Shown: positions 24,968-33,440, counted from the stretch's first letter. The stretch is 33,713 nucleotides of DNA from Burkholderia multivorans (GCF_010645215.1 NZ_JAAGNW010000007.1:52144-85856), one strand, 5' to 3'. Numbers and translations are program-made. Notes: a model not told the origin generated them from the sequence alone.

Positions 24968-26290
24968 ATGAAAGTTACAAACTATCAAGACGCGACGATC
25001 GCGCCGTTCAGCAAGGGCCTCGGCAACCTCCCCAGCGCGAGCGTGCCGCTCGCGGACGCGAGCCGGCTCGAATGGAACCTGCTCGCCGAGGACGTGAGCC
25101 TGCCCGCCGCCGTGCTGTATGCGGACCGGGTCGAGCACAACCTGCAATGGATGCAGGCGTTCGTCGCCGAGTACGGCGTGAAGCTCGCGCCGCACGGCAA
25201 GACCACGATGGCGCCGCAGCTGTTCCGCCGCCAGCTCGATGCGGGCGCGTGGGGCATCACGCTCGCGACCGCGCACCAGGTGCAGGCCGCGTATCACGGC
25301 GGCGTGAGCCGCGTGCTGCTCGCCAACCAGCTGGTCGGCCGGCGCAACATGGCGCTGATCGCGGAACTCTTGAGCGACCCGAGCTTCGAGTTCTTCTGCC
25401 TCGTCGATTCGGTCGACGGCGTGGATCAGCTGGGCGCGTTCTTCGCCGCCGCGGGCCGCACGCTCGACGTGCTGCTCGAACTGGGCGTGCCGGGCGGACG
25501 CACCGGCGTGCGCGACGACGCGCAGCGCGACGCGGTGCTGGCCGCCGTCGAGCGCCACGCGGGCGTGCTGCGGCTCGCCGGCATCGAGCTGTACGAAGGG
25601 GTGCTGAAGGAAGAGACCGAGGTGCGCACGTTCCTGCAGCGCGCGGTCAAGCTCGCGCGCGAGCTGGCTGCCGCCGGGCGCTTCGCGCGCGGGCCGGCGC
25701 TACTGTCGGGCGCGGGCTCCGCATGGTACGACGTGGTCGCCGACGAATTCGCGCAGGCGCAGTCGGAAGGCGTGATCGACGTCGTGCTGCGGCCGGGCTG
25801 CTATCTGACGCACGACGTCGGCATCTACAAGCAGGCGCAGAACGACATCTTCGCGCGCAATCCGGTCGCGAAGAAGATGGGCGAAGGGCTGCTGCCCGCG
25901 CTGCAGCTGTGGGCCTACGTGCAATCGATCCCGGAGCCGGGCCGCGCGATCATCGCGCTCGGCAAGCGCGACGCGGCGTTCGACGCGGGCTTCCCCGAGC
26001 CCGCCCGCCATTTCCGGCCCATCGCCGCGTCGGGCGAGGATGAAACGTCGGGCGCCGCCGCGTCGGGCGCCGCCGCGCCGCGCATGCTGGGCGCGGACGA
26101 AGGCTGGAAGATCACCGGCATGATGGACCAGCACGCCTACCTGCAGGTGCCGGCCGATGCGGACCTGAAGGTCGGCGACATGGTCGCGTTCGACATCTCG
26201 CACCCGTGCCTGACCTTCGACAAGTGGCGTCAGCTGCTGGTGCTCGATCCGCAGTATCGCGTCACGGAAGTCATCGAAACCTTCTTCTGA
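24968..26290 (+). CDS. PLP-dependent D-serine dehydratase-like amino acid deaminase
   Basis: A 440-residue fold-type III PLP enzyme related to eukaryotic-type D-serine dehydratase (DSD1) and D-threo-3-hydroxyaspartate dehydratase. The PLP lysine is in [10 protein letters not shown] (Lys78). The zinc pair characteristic of the group is in [10 protein letters not shown] (His412 and Cys414). [11 protein letters not shown] and [13 protein letters not shown] are further family segments. It would eliminate ammonia from D-serine or D-threonine-like substrates, releasing enamines that RidA hydrolyses. GGAG lies about 9 bases before ATG 24968. Residues near 359–369 contain a duplicated Ser-Gly-Ala-Ala-Ala insert from a 15-bp tandem repeat. 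Confidence 0.88.
   Translation: MKVTNYQDATIAPFSKGLGNLPSASVPLADASRLEWNLLAEDVSLPAAVLYADRVEHNLQWMQAFVAEYGVKLAPHGKTTMAPQLFRRQLDAGAWGITLATAHQVQAAYHGGVSRVLLANQLVGRRNMALIAELLSDPSFEFFCLVDSVDGVDQLGAFFAAAGRTLDVLLELGVPGGRTGVRDDAQRDAVLAAVERHAGVLRLAGIELYEGVLKEETEVRTFLQRAVKLARELAAAGRFARGPALLSGAGSAWYDVVADEFAQAQSEGVIDVVLRPGCYLTHDVGIYKQAQNDIFARNPVAKKMGEGLLPALQLWAYVQSIPEPGRAIIALGKRDAAFDAGFPEPARHFRPIAASGEDETSGAAASGAAAPRMLGADEGWKITGMMDQHAYLQVPADADLKVGDMVAFDISHPCLTFDKWRQLLVLDPQYRVTEVIETFF
26046..26075 (+). repeat. 15-bp tandem duplication inside the deaminase gene
   Basis: CGTCGGGCGCCGCCG is present twice without a gap (26046–26060, 26061–26075), giving [10 protein letters not shown] in the protein. It is in frame and lies in what looks like a surface loop before the metal-binding C-terminus. 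Copy number may vary between strains. Confidence 0.85.
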
Positions 26291-26306
26291 GCCGGCGCGC
26301 GCCGGC
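26291..26306 (+). terminator. GC-only palindrome after the deaminase stop
   Basis: GCCGGCGCGCGCCGGC is a perfect 16-bp palindrome starting immediately after the stop codon. There is no T-run, so it is a weak terminator candidate or a stabilising 3' stem. Confidence 0.35.
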
Positions 26307-26379
26307 CGCCGCCCGAGCGGGCGACGCGCACGGCGCGCGCGGAGTACACTGCGTGGCGCCCACCCGTCAGGAGAAAGCC

Positions 26380-26961
26380 ATGGCAGCCAAGAAGATCCTG
26401 TTTCTGACCGGCGACTTCGCCGAAGACTACGAAACCATGGTGCCGTTCCAGGCACTGCAGGCGATCGGCCATCAGGTCGACGCCGTGTGTCCCGGCAAGC
26501 GCGCCGGCGACAAGATCAAGACCGCGATCCACGATTTCGAAGGCGACCAGACCTACACCGAGAAGCCCGGCCACCAGTTCACGCTGAACGCGAGCTTCGA
26601 CGGCGTCGACGCCGCGCGCTACGACGCGCTCGCGATCGCCGGCGGCCGCGCGCCCGAGTATCTGCGGCTCGATCCGCAGGTGATCGCGCTGGTGCGCGCG
26701 TTCGCCGCCGCGGGCAAGCCGATCGCGGCGATCTGCCACGCGGCGCAGCTGCTCGCGGCAGCCGAGGTGATCCGCGGCAAGCGCATCTCCGCGTATCCGG
26801 CCTGCGCGCCCGAGGTGCGGCTCGCGGGCGGCGAGTATGTCGACCTCAAGGTCGACGAGGCCGTCACCGATGCGCCGTTCGTCACCGCGCCCGCCTGGCC
26901 CGCGCACCCCGCGTGGCTCGCGCAGTTCCTCGTGCTGCTCGGCACCCGCATCGAACTGTAG
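26380..26961 (+). CDS. DJ-1/PfpI family protein
   Basis: A 193-residue DJ-1/PfpI superfamily protein. The nucleophile elbow AAICHAAQ has Cys119 with His120, and the N-terminal GDFAEDYE provides the partner acid (probably Glu15). [13 protein letters not shown] is the oxyanion/glycine segment. Members act as glyoxalase III, protein deglycase, peptidase or chaperone; which applies here is open. AGGAGAAAGCC before ATG 26380 is an excellent ribosome-binding site, and a -10-like TACACT lies at 26345–26350. The stop is 4 bases from the stop of the convergent marR. Confidence 0.9.
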   Translation: MAAKKILFLTGDFAEDYETMVPFQALQAIGHQVDAVCPGKRAGDKIKTAIHDFEGDQTYTEKPGHQFTLNASFDGVDAARYDALAIAGGRAPEYLRLDPQVIALVRAFAAAGKPIAAICHAAQLLAAAEVIRGKRISAYPACAPEVRLAGGEYVDLKVDEAVTDAPFVTAPAWPAHPAWLAQFLVLLGTRIEL

Positions 26962-26965
26962 GCGC

Positions 26966-27418
26966 TCAGGGCGCGCCCGTCTCGTCGGGCCGCCCGACTT
27001 CCGACACCCTCACCTCCAGCAGCGCGAGCGCGCCGGACAACGCGTCGAGCGCGTCGTCCGGCAGCGACGCCATGGTCTTGCGCACGAACGCGTTGCGACG
27101 CGGCAGGCAGCCCTCGAACGCGGCGCGCCCCGCCGCCGTCAGCGTCACGTTGGTCACGCGATTGTCGCGCGGGTCCGGCTCGCGCTCGATCCAGCCGAGC
27201 GCCTCCAGCGTCTTCAGCTGCCGGGTCAGCGCGCCCGGGTCGATCCGCATCGTCTCGACGAGCCGCTTCTGCGACGAGCCGCCGCCATGGTGGTGCAGCA
27301 TCAGCATGATGCGCCAGCGCGGCAGCGGCTGGCCGACGTAGTGTTCGAATGCGCCCATGAAGGCGCGGTAGGTGCGGCCGAACTGCTGCATGACCGCGAC
27401 GTGATCCCGTTCTTCCAT
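26966..27418 (-). CDS. MarR-family transcriptional regulator
   Basis: A 150-residue winged-helix MarR protein. RWRIMLMLHHHGGGSSQKRLVETM, then DPGALTRQLKTLEALGWIERE (recognition helix and start of the wing) and DPRDNRVTNVTLTAAG (wing) are plain. It directly follows the MFS exporter gene, the usual arrangement of a repressor and its efflux pump. A GTG at 27448, only 8 bases after the exporter stop, is an alternative start adding 10 residues; ATG at 27418 is preferred because the extension is not family-like. Ligand unknown. Confidence 0.9.
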   Translation of the reverse strand: MEERDHVAVMQQFGRTYRAFMGAFEHYVGQPLPRWRIMLMLHHHGGGSSQKRLVETMRIDPGALTRQLKTLEALGWIEREPDPRDNRVTNVTLTAAGRAAFEGCLPRRNAFVRKTMASLPDDALDALSGALALLEVRVSEVGRPDETGAP

Positions 27419-27456
27419 CCGCTCGCTCGATCCTCGTGTAGTGGTCACGGCGCGCG

Positions 27457-29052
27457 TCAGTCGACCGCGACGGTCGGCTCGACCGCGCGCCGCAGCGTGA
27501 TGGGCGGCACGCGCCGCGCGTGCCAGGCGGCGAACAGCGCGACCAGCGCACCGAGCGCGACGCCCAGGTGGATCGCGCCCACCAGCGCGTCGCGCGCCGC
27601 CTCGATCAGCACCGCGCCGTCATGCCCCGCGCGGGTCAGCTCGTCGATCACCCGCGCCTGCGCGACGCGGTCGATCAGGATCTGCGGATCGGCGAGACGC
27701 GCGAACCAGCGCGACGCATGCTCGACACCGAGCGCGCTGCGCACCCCGCCTGCGTACATTTCGTTGACCAGCGTGCCCGTCAGCGCGGTGCCGACCATCC
27801 CGCCCACCATCCGCAGCGACTGCAGCAGCGCGGTCGCGATCCCCAGATGCTGGCGGCCCGCCGTCTGCTGCGCGAACACCGTGAGGTTCGGCAGCACGAA
27901 GCCGAGGCCGATCCCGCCCACGACCATCAGCGCCATCAGCAGCCAGCCGGGCGTGGTGTGACTCGCCACGACCACCCCGCCGCACGCGATCGCGAACAGC
28001 GCGAAGCCGAGCGGCAGCATCACGTTCGGGCGGCGGATCCGCGTGATCACGCGGCCGTTCATGATGCTGCCGATCGTGATGAACACGACGAGCGGCGTGA
28101 TCACGAGCCCGGCGTCCTTCGGCGACATCCCGAAGCCGCCCTGGAACAGCAGCGGCGCGTAGAACAGCAGCGAGAACATCGCGAAGCCGCCGAGCATCGC
28201 GAGCACGAACAGCGTCGACAGCCCGCGGTTCGCGAACATGTCGAACGGCAGGATCGGCTGCGCGCAGCGCTTCTCCCACCACCACAGCGTCGCCCCGCCC
28301 GCGAGCCCGACCGCGAGCAGCAGCGTCGGCCAGCCGATCATGCCGTACTTCGGCAGCCATTCGACGAACAGCTGCAGCGCGCCGAGCGTCACCGCGATCA
28401 GCACCGCGCCGGGCCAGTCGAGCCGCATCTTCTGCGTGTGCTCGACATGGCGCAGGTGCGGCAGGAAGCGCCACACGAACAGCAGCGACAGCAGCCCGAC
28501 CGGCAGGTTCACGTAGAACACCGAACGCCAGCCGTAATACTGCGTGAGGATCCCGCCCAGCGACGGGCCGATCGCGTTCGCGATGCCGAACGCGGAACTC
28601 ATCATCACCTGCCAGCGCAGCCTGACCACCGAATCGGGAAACAGGTCCGGGATGCACGCGAACGCGGTGCCGACCAGCATCCCGCCGCCGATGCCCTGCA
28701 GGCCGCGCGCGAGCACCAGGAACAGCATGTCGTTGGCCATGCCGCACAGCACCGATGCGCCGGTGAACACGACGATCGACGCGATCACGAACGGCTTGCG
28801 CCCGTAGTAATCGCCGAGCCGGCCGAAGATCGGCACGGTGATCACCGAACTCAGCAGGTACGAGGTCGCGACCCACGCGTACAGCTCGAACCCCTTGAGT
28901 TCCGAGACGATCGTCGGCAGCGCGGTGCCGACCACGGTCTGGTCGAGCGCGACGAGCATGGTGACGAAGGAAATGCCGAGCATCGCAAGCAGCGATTCCC
29001 GGAACGGCAGGACTTGCCCGCTCGAATGGTGGGCAGCGGTATGAACGGCCAT
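27457..29052 (-). CDS. DHA2-family (EmrB/QacA) MFS drug exporter
   Basis: A 531-residue major-facilitator exporter with about 14 membrane helices, the DHA2 class. Motif D1 LDQTVVGTALPTI is in helix 1, motif A GRLGDYYGRKP is between helices 2 and 3, and the antiporter motif C is represented by GIANAIGPSLGG. It is probably a proton-driven exporter of hydrophobic toxic compounds across the inner membrane, alone or with an adaptor not found here. ATG at 29052 lacks a Shine-Dalgarno sequence. The downstream marR and a palindrome in the promoter region suggest repression relieved by a substrate. Confidence 0.93.
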   Translation of the reverse strand: MAVHTAAHHSSGQVLPFRESLLAMLGISFVTMLVALDQTVVGTALPTIVSELKGFELYAWVATSYLLSSVITVPIFGRLGDYYGRKPFVIASIVVFTGASVLCGMANDMLFLVLARGLQGIGGGMLVGTAFACIPDLFPDSVVRLRWQVMMSSAFGIANAIGPSLGGILTQYYGWRSVFYVNLPVGLLSLLFVWRFLPHLRHVEHTQKMRLDWPGAVLIAVTLGALQLFVEWLPKYGMIGWPTLLLAVGLAGGATLWWWEKRCAQPILPFDMFANRGLSTLFVLAMLGGFAMFSLLFYAPLLFQGGFGMSPKDAGLVITPLVVFITIGSIMNGRVITRIRRPNVMLPLGFALFAIACGGVVVASHTTPGWLLMALMVVGGIGLGFVLPNLTVFAQQTAGRQHLGIATALLQSLRMVGGMVGTALTGTLVNEMYAGGVRSALGVEHASRWFARLADPQILIDRVAQARVIDELTRAGHDGAVLIEAARDALVGAIHLGVALGALVALFAAWHARRVPPITLRRAVEPTVAVD

Positions 29053-29070
29053 TTTTTGTCGGCGCAATGT

Positions 29071-29099
29071 TTGACGAGTCAACTAATAAAAAATTCTAT
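29071..29099. promoter_or_regulatory. MarR-type palindrome overlapping a promoter for the EcsC gene
   Basis: TTGACGAGTCAA (29071–29082) is a 12-bp inverted repeat with 5-bp arms, 18 bases before the exporter start. On the plus strand its TTGACG can serve as -35 with TTCTAT (29094–29099) at 17 bases, giving a promoter toward the EcsC gene. A regulator bound here could control both divergent genes. Confidence 0.45.
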
Positions 29100-29157
29100 C
29101 ATGTGGCGTTGCGCAGCGCAGAAGGTGCGCTCGCCCGCCCGACTCATCAGGAGGGAT

Positions 29158-30018
29158 ATGGAACCGATTTCATCCGTCACCGGGCCGACGCTGTCGGCCG
29201 CCGATCTGGATACGCTGCGGCGCGCCAAGCTCGCACTCGAAAGCCCGTCGCTGACGGTCAAGCTGACGAGCGTGGTGGGCGCGCCGATCGAGAAGCTGAT
29301 CGCGAAGCTGCCGGGCTTCGCGACCGACAAGATCAACGACGCGACCCAGCTCGCGCTGCGCAAGTGCCTGCACCTCGCGCTGCGCACGATCGGCAAGTCG
29401 GGCGGCGTCGCGAGCGCGGGCGAGACGCCGGACAAGCCGAGCAACCTGCTGCACAAGCTCGCGGTCGCGACCACCGGCGCGGCGGGCGGCGCGTTCGGGC
29501 TGTTCGCGCTGCCGGTCGAACTGCCGGTCACGACCACGCTGATGTTCCGCTCGATCTGCGACATCGCGCGCAGCGAGGGCGAGGACCTGCATTCGATCGA
29601 GACCCAGCTGCAATGCCTCGCCGTGCTCGGCATGGGCAGCGGCTTCCAGCCCTCGGACGGCAGCGCGGAAAGCGCCGATTTCGGCTATTTCGCGCTGCGC
29701 GGCGCGCTCGCGCAGGCGGTGTCGAAGGCCTCCTCGGAAATCGCGTCGAAGGGCTTCGCGGTCAAGGGCTCGACCACCCTGCTCAAGCTGCTGCAGGCCG
29801 TGACCGCGCGCTTTTCCGCGCAGGTCACGGAACAGGTCGCCGCGAAATCGATCCCGGCGCTCGGCGCGGTGCTCGGCGCGACCGTCAACACGCTGTTCAT
29901 CGATCACTTCCAGCAGGCCGCGCACGGCCACTTCGCGATCCGCCGGCTCGAGCGCCGCTACGGCACGGCGGCCGTCGAGGCCGCGTATCAGGCGATCGAC
30001 GCGTCCGCCGTGCGCTGA
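29158..30018 (+). CDS. EcsC-family protein
   Basis: A 286-residue protein of the EcsC family, named after a protein of the Bacillus ecs ABC-transporter operon; biochemical role unknown. The family core is seen in VATTGAAGGAFGLFALPVEL then TTTLMFRSICDIARSEGED (about residues 103–143), probably helices that enter or touch the membrane, and in IPALGAVLGATVNTLFIDHFQ near 235–255. ATG at 29158 has a strong AGGAGGGAT. Its last 31 bases overlap the 3' end of the convergent esterase gene. No ABC-transporter genes are near. Confidence 0.85.
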   Translation: MEPISSVTGPTLSAADLDTLRRAKLALESPSLTVKLTSVVGAPIEKLIAKLPGFATDKINDATQLALRKCLHLALRTIGKSGGVASAGETPDKPSNLLHKLAVATTGAAGGAFGLFALPVELPVTTTLMFRSICDIARSEGEDLHSIETQLQCLAVLGMGSGFQPSDGSAESADFGYFALRGALAQAVSKASSEIASKGFAVKGSTTLLKLLQAVTARFSAQVTEQVAAKSIPALGAVLGATVNTLFIDHFQQAAHGHFAIRRLERRYGTAAVEAAYQAIDASAVR

Positions 30019-30938
30019 GTGCCCCGCTCGACCGCGACGCGCCGCATGAACGCGGCCGCGCGCTCGAGCGCCTGCCCCGCCTCCGGCACGAACGGCGCGT
30101 AGATCTGCCAGACATGCGGCTGCTGCGGCCAGATCTCGAATTCGACCGGCACACCGGCCGCGCGCGCCTTGTCGGCGACGCGCCGCGCGTCGTCGAGCAG
30201 CACCTCGGTGCTGCCCGCCTGGATGAACAGCGGCGGCAGGCCGTCGAAATCGGCGTACAGCGGCGACGCATGCGGATGGGTGGCGGGCGCGTCGCCGAGA
30301 TAGAGCCGCGCGGCGCGGCCGAGCGCCGCGCCCGCGAACAGCGCGTCGATGCCGTCGTGGTTGCGCAGGGTCTCGCCGGTGGCGGCGAGATCGGTCCACG
30401 GCGAGAACAGGATCGCCCCCGCCGGCAGCGGTTCGCCGGCATCGCGCAGCGCAACCAGCGTCGCGAGCGCGAGGCCGCCGCCCGCCGAATCGCCGCCGAA
30501 CACGATCGACTCGGGCGGCGTGCCGAGCGCCAGCAGGCGCCGGTACGCGGCGAGCGCGTCGTCGAGCGCGGCCGGGAACGGATGCTCGGGCGCGAGCCGG
30601 TAGTCGAGCGAGAACGCCCGCACGTTCGCGCGCCGCGCGAGCGTGAACACGATCGGCCGGTGCGTGGCGGGCGAGCAGAAATAGTAGCCGCCGCCATGGA
30701 AATACAGCAGCAGGCGACCGGGCGTCGCGTCGGTGCGCTCGAACCACTCGCCGGAGAGCGGCGCGTCGCCGGGCCGGCCGTGCTCGCGCAGCCGCCAGCC
30801 GGACGGCGCACGCCGCGCCCAGCGCGTGCGCAGCGCGGTGAGCCGGCGCGCGCGCGCCGGATCGATCACGGGATTGAGCGTTTCAGGATAGAAATGCCGG
30901 CGCAACAGCCAGCATGCGATCTTGCTTTGCCAACTCAT
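29988..30938 (-). CDS. HSL-type alpha/beta hydrolase (esterase/lipase)
   Basis: A 316-residue alpha/beta hydrolase of the hormone-sensitive-lipase family IV. The oxyanion motif HGGGYYF is at residues 81–87, YRLAPEHPFPAA at 113–124, and the nucleophile elbow GDSAGGG places the catalytic Ser at 151. The acid is probably in EVLLDDA and the His in QQPHVWQ near the C-terminus. It should hydrolyse short- to medium-chain esters in the cytoplasm. ATG 30938 is chosen over the GTG three codons upstream. It converges with and overlaps EcsC by 31 bases. Confidence 0.9.
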   Translation of the reverse strand: MSWQSKIACWLLRRHFYPETLNPVIDPARARRLTALRTRWARRAPSGWRLREHGRPGDAPLSGEWFERTDATPGRLLLYFHGGGYYFCSPATHRPIVFTLARRANVRAFSLDYRLAPEHPFPAALDDALAAYRRLLALGTPPESIVFGGDSAGGGLALATLVALRDAGEPLPAGAILFSPWTDLAATGETLRNHDGIDALFAGAALGRAARLYLGDAPATHPHASPLYADFDGLPPLFIQAGSTEVLLDDARRVADKARAAGVPVEFEIWPQQPHVWQIYAPFVPEAGQALERAAAFMRRVAVERGTQRTADASIA

Positions 30939-31001
30939 CGAACGCACTCGGGAACGGGAACGCGCACCATACCATGCGTGCCGCGCCGCACGCCTTCCAG
31001 G

Positions 31002-31436
31002 TCAGCCCGCGGGCAGCACCTGGCCACGGATCTCGCCCATCGGATGCGCGCCCGTGTGGATGTTGAAGTACCACTTGCCGGCCATCAGGTCGGTGACCTG
31101 CAGGTCGGTCAGCTGCTTCGAGCCCGTGATCGGGCTGGCCAGCCCCTCCTTCGGAATCGGCACCTGGATCCCCGCGTTCTGCCCCACGGGCGCCGGCCCG
31201 TGGAAGTGCGCGGCGGTCGCGGGCCCGGTCAGACCCGCGTAGGACACGGTCCAGCTCAGCGTGCGGCTCGCGGTGTCGAAGCTTGCGGCAAGCTTGCCCT
31301 CGCCCTTGCTCGTGGTCGGCGGCACCTCGCTCGACGGCTGCAGGCTCGCGGCGAGCTGTACGGTTTCGGCATGCGCGCCGCCCGCGGCGAACGCCGCGGC
31401 CAGCACGCCGATGCGAATCAGGCGAAACGAAAACAT
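31002..31436 (-). CDS. Secreted CHRD-domain protein
   Basis: A 144-residue exported protein. Residues 1–23 form a signal peptide (hydrophobic IGVLAAAFAAGG, cleavage after AHA). The mature part is a single CHRD (chordin-like) domain: VQLAASLQPSSEVPP at the start, then GKLAASFD, LSWTVSYAGLTGPATAAHFHG, and the end GKWYFNIHTGAHPMGEIRGQV. The bacterial function of CHRD is not established. GGGAGGGG about 8 bases before ATG 31436 supports this start; the open frame extends upstream but without a signal. The esterase follows 63 bases downstream. Confidence 0.9.
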   Translation of the reverse strand: MFSFRLIRIGVLAAAFAAGGAHAETVQLAASLQPSSEVPPTTSKGEGKLAASFDTASRTLSWTVSYAGLTGPATAAHFHGPAPVGQNAGIQVPIPKEGLASPITGSKQLTDLQVTDLMAGKWYFNIHTGAHPMGEIRGQVLPAG

Positions 31437-31617
31437 GGATGGACCCCTCCCGTCACGACGGTCTGCGATCGCACGACAGGCTGCCGCGCCGATCCGACCG
31501 CTGCGGTCATGGTAGTCGATCGCGCGCGCGTGACGCACGAATGCATCGCGCGAAACACGCACGTGGGCCGAACAGAGCTTTGCACGGATCCGGCTCAATC
31601 CGCGCAGCGGGGTTCGC

Positions 31618-31696
31618 TACACTGCGCAGCACAGTATTTCCTTCCGTCCGAAGGATTCTGCGAGTTTTGACGCGGCCTGCGGGCCGCGTTTTTTTT
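31618..31696 (+). ncRNA. Candidate small RNA or leader ending at an orphan terminator
   Basis: A -10-like TACACT (31618–31623) is followed by a 6-bp hairpin (TCCTTC/GAAGGA, 31639–31655) and then a strong terminator. No protein-coding gene on the plus strand lies in the 1.6 kb before the terminator, so it should end a short transcript of about 65–70 bases. A weak -35 is the main doubt. Confidence 0.45.
31670..31696 (+). terminator. Rho-independent terminator without an upstream coding gene
   Basis: ACGCGGCC (31670–31677) and GGCCGCGT (31682–31689) form an 8-bp GC stem with a 4-base loop, followed by an uninterrupted run of eight T. It works only in the plus direction; the minus-strand continuation has no T-run. 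Confidence 0.85.
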
Positions 31697-31727
31697 GCCT
31701 GCCCGCCGCGCCGCGCGAGCCGTTCCG

Positions 31728-31747
31728 TGCGCATACAAAAATGCGCA
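31728..31747. promoter_or_regulatory. Inverted repeat upstream of the outer-membrane protein gene
   Basis: TGCGCAT and ATGCGCA flank a 6-base AT-rich centre ACAAAA. The 7-bp arms are exact. It lies 60–79 bases before the GTG start and may be a regulator site. Confidence 0.4.
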
Positions 31748-31806
31748 GCACGAGCGGGCGCGATCACCGACAATGCCCGCGTCGATCACTTCCACGGAAG
31801 CTTATC

Positions 31807-32832
31807 GTGCGCACCGGCGAACTTGTTCCTGGCAACAATCCGCGTCATTGCTGCACGCTTCACCGTCTGTTGCTGACCGGCGCGGCCTGCGCCGCGCTGC
31901 ATGCGGGCGCCGCGTCCGCGCAGGAGTTCGCGCTGTTCGGCGGCCTGCTGCGCGGCAACGACGGCCACACCTACGCCTGGGCCTTCGATTACCAGGAAGG
32001 GCTCGGCCGCTACGCGGCGCTCGGCTTCAGCTGGTACAACGAGGGGCACATTCCCGACCATCACCGCGACGGCCAGGCCGTGCAGCTGTGGGGCCGCCTG
32101 CCGCTCGCCCAGCGCCGCTTCGTGATTTCGGCGGGCGCGGGCCCCTACCGCTACTTCGACACGACCGCCGCGTCCAACGGCCGCGGCTACTCGGACACGC
32201 ACGGCTGGGGCGTGCTGATGAGCGTGCGCGCCGCGTATTACACCTCGCACCGCTGGGTCGCGCAGCTGCAGCTCAATCGCGCGCAGATCTTCGGCGGCCC
32301 GAGCACCACCTCGGTGATGTTCGGCGTCGGCTACCAGCTCGCCGCGCCCGGCACGCCCGGGCCGCGCGACGAGGCGCCGGGCCGCGTCGGCCCGGTCACG
32401 CACAACGAGATCACGGCGATGGTCGGCGAGACGATCCTCAACAGCACGCGCTCGCCGAGCGCGCTCGGCGGCAGCGTCGAATACCGGCGCGGCGTCCTGA
32501 ACGATCTCGACTGGACCGCGACCTACCTGTACGAAGGCTCGAAGAAATCGATCCGGCGCAACGGCGTCGCCACGCAGCTGTGGCTCACCCGCGCGTTCTT
32601 CGACGAGCGGCTCACGCTCGGCATCGGCGCGGGCGCGTATGTCGCGATCGACGAACGCGAGGTGCCCGGCAAGGCCGGCCCGCCGGACGGACGGCTCGCC
32701 GGCCTGATCTCGATCTCCGCGAGCTACCGGATCGGCCGGCACTGGTCCACCCGGCTCACCTGGAACCGCGTGATGACGCGCTACAACCGCGACACCGACG
32801 TGATCCAGGCCGGCGTCGGTTACCGCTTCTGA
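31807..32832 (+). CDS. Probable outer-membrane beta-barrel protein
   Basis: A 341-residue exported protein. GTG at 31807 is chosen because GGAAG precedes it by about 6 bases; it gives a signal peptide with LLLTGAACAALHAG and cleavage near ASA/QEF (about residue 39). The mature chain alternates aromatic and small residues in strand-like blocks (FALFGGLL, YAWAFDYQEGLG, YAALGFSWY, WGVLMSVRAAYY, VMFGVGYQL) and ends in QAGVGYRF, the C-terminal Phe expected of barrel insertion. Two similar halves may exist (TAMVGETILN starts the second). I do not recognise the family; a porin-like or acyloxyacyl-hydrolase-like barrel is possible. Confidence 0.7.
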   Translation: MRTGELVPGNNPRHCCTLHRLLLTGAACAALHAGAASAQEFALFGGLLRGNDGHTYAWAFDYQEGLGRYAALGFSWYNEGHIPDHHRDGQAVQLWGRLPLAQRRFVISAGAGPYRYFDTTAASNGRGYSDTHGWGVLMSVRAAYYTSHRWVAQLQLNRAQIFGGPSTTSVMFGVGYQLAAPGTPGPRDEAPGRVGPVTHNEITAMVGETILNSTRSPSALGGSVEYRRGVLNDLDWTATYLYEGSKKSIRRNGVATQLWLTRAFFDERLTLGIGAGAYVAIDEREVPGKAGPPDGRLAGLISISASYRIGRHWSTRLTWNRVMTRYNRDTDVIQAGVGYRF

Positions 32833-32846
32833 GCGCCGCGCTCAGC

Positions 32847-33440
32847 TCAGCGCAGCGCAAGGCGCTTGAAGAAGCCGTCGTAGAACGCGGGATCGGTGAC
32901 GGTGGTCGTGATCGAGTCGCCGTTGGTGTCCCACTGCGTGACCACGAAGCGCGCCCACACCGTGACGCCGCCGTCCGCGCGCGGCCGCACCATCAGCAAC
33001 GCGCGCGCGCTTTCGTGATCGGTGCGCGCGGACAACGGAATGCCCTTTGCCTTGAACACCGCGCGAATCGCCTCGCGTGCGCGATCGCCGACCACCCGGT
33101 TGCGCTCGCCCTCGACGAGCGCACCGTCCGCATCCACCGTCACCGGATCGAACTCCAGCGCGCGCAATGCGCTCGCGCCGGCGTCGCTCGCCGCGCGCAG
33201 CGCGCTGGCCGGATACGCACGCTGCTGGATCCGTGCGAGCGACGCGGCCTCCGCGTTCGTCAGGTCGATCGTGGTCTGCTTGGAGCTGAGGCGGATCAGG
33301 CCCGTCCTGCCGCTGTCGCCCGTCACCCGCGCCTGCGGGTTCGGGGTCTTGCAGCCCGCGAGCGCCAGCGCGCAGAAAACACCGGCGAGCGGGACGAGCC
33401 AGCGCGACGCGCGGCCGGAGCGAACGGACGGAACGGACAT
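32847..33440 (-). CDS. Outer-membrane lipoprotein of unknown function
   Basis: A 197-residue lipoprotein. The signal WLVPLAGVFCALALAGC ends in a lipobox with Cys30, and Lys at +2 favours outer-membrane sorting. The mature part begins with a flexible stretch, then IDLTNAEAASLARIQQRAYP and a mixed domain with REAIRAVFKAKGIPL and VWARFVVTQWDTNGDSI. I recognise no family with certainty. It converges with the barrel gene, 14 bases between stops. No strong ribosome-binding site lies before ATG 33440. Confidence 0.78.
   Translation of the reverse strand: MSVPSVRSGRASRWLVPLAGVFCALALAGCKTPNPQARVTGDSGRTGLIRLSSKQTTIDLTNAEAASLARIQQRAYPASALRAASDAGASALRALEFDPVTVDADGALVEGERNRVVGDRAREAIRAVFKAKGIPLSARTDHESARALLMVRPRADGGVTVWARFVVTQWDTNGDSITTTVTDPAFYDGFFKRLALR

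Noticed and set aside
26046-26075. Possible CRISPR-like repeat
   Set aside because: Only two direct copies with no spacer, inside a coding frame; this is a tandem duplication.
27520-29157. Plus-strand extension before the EcsC gene
   Set aside because: The frame upstream of 29158 is antisense to the MFS gene; AGGAGGGAT before ATG 29158 fixes the real start.
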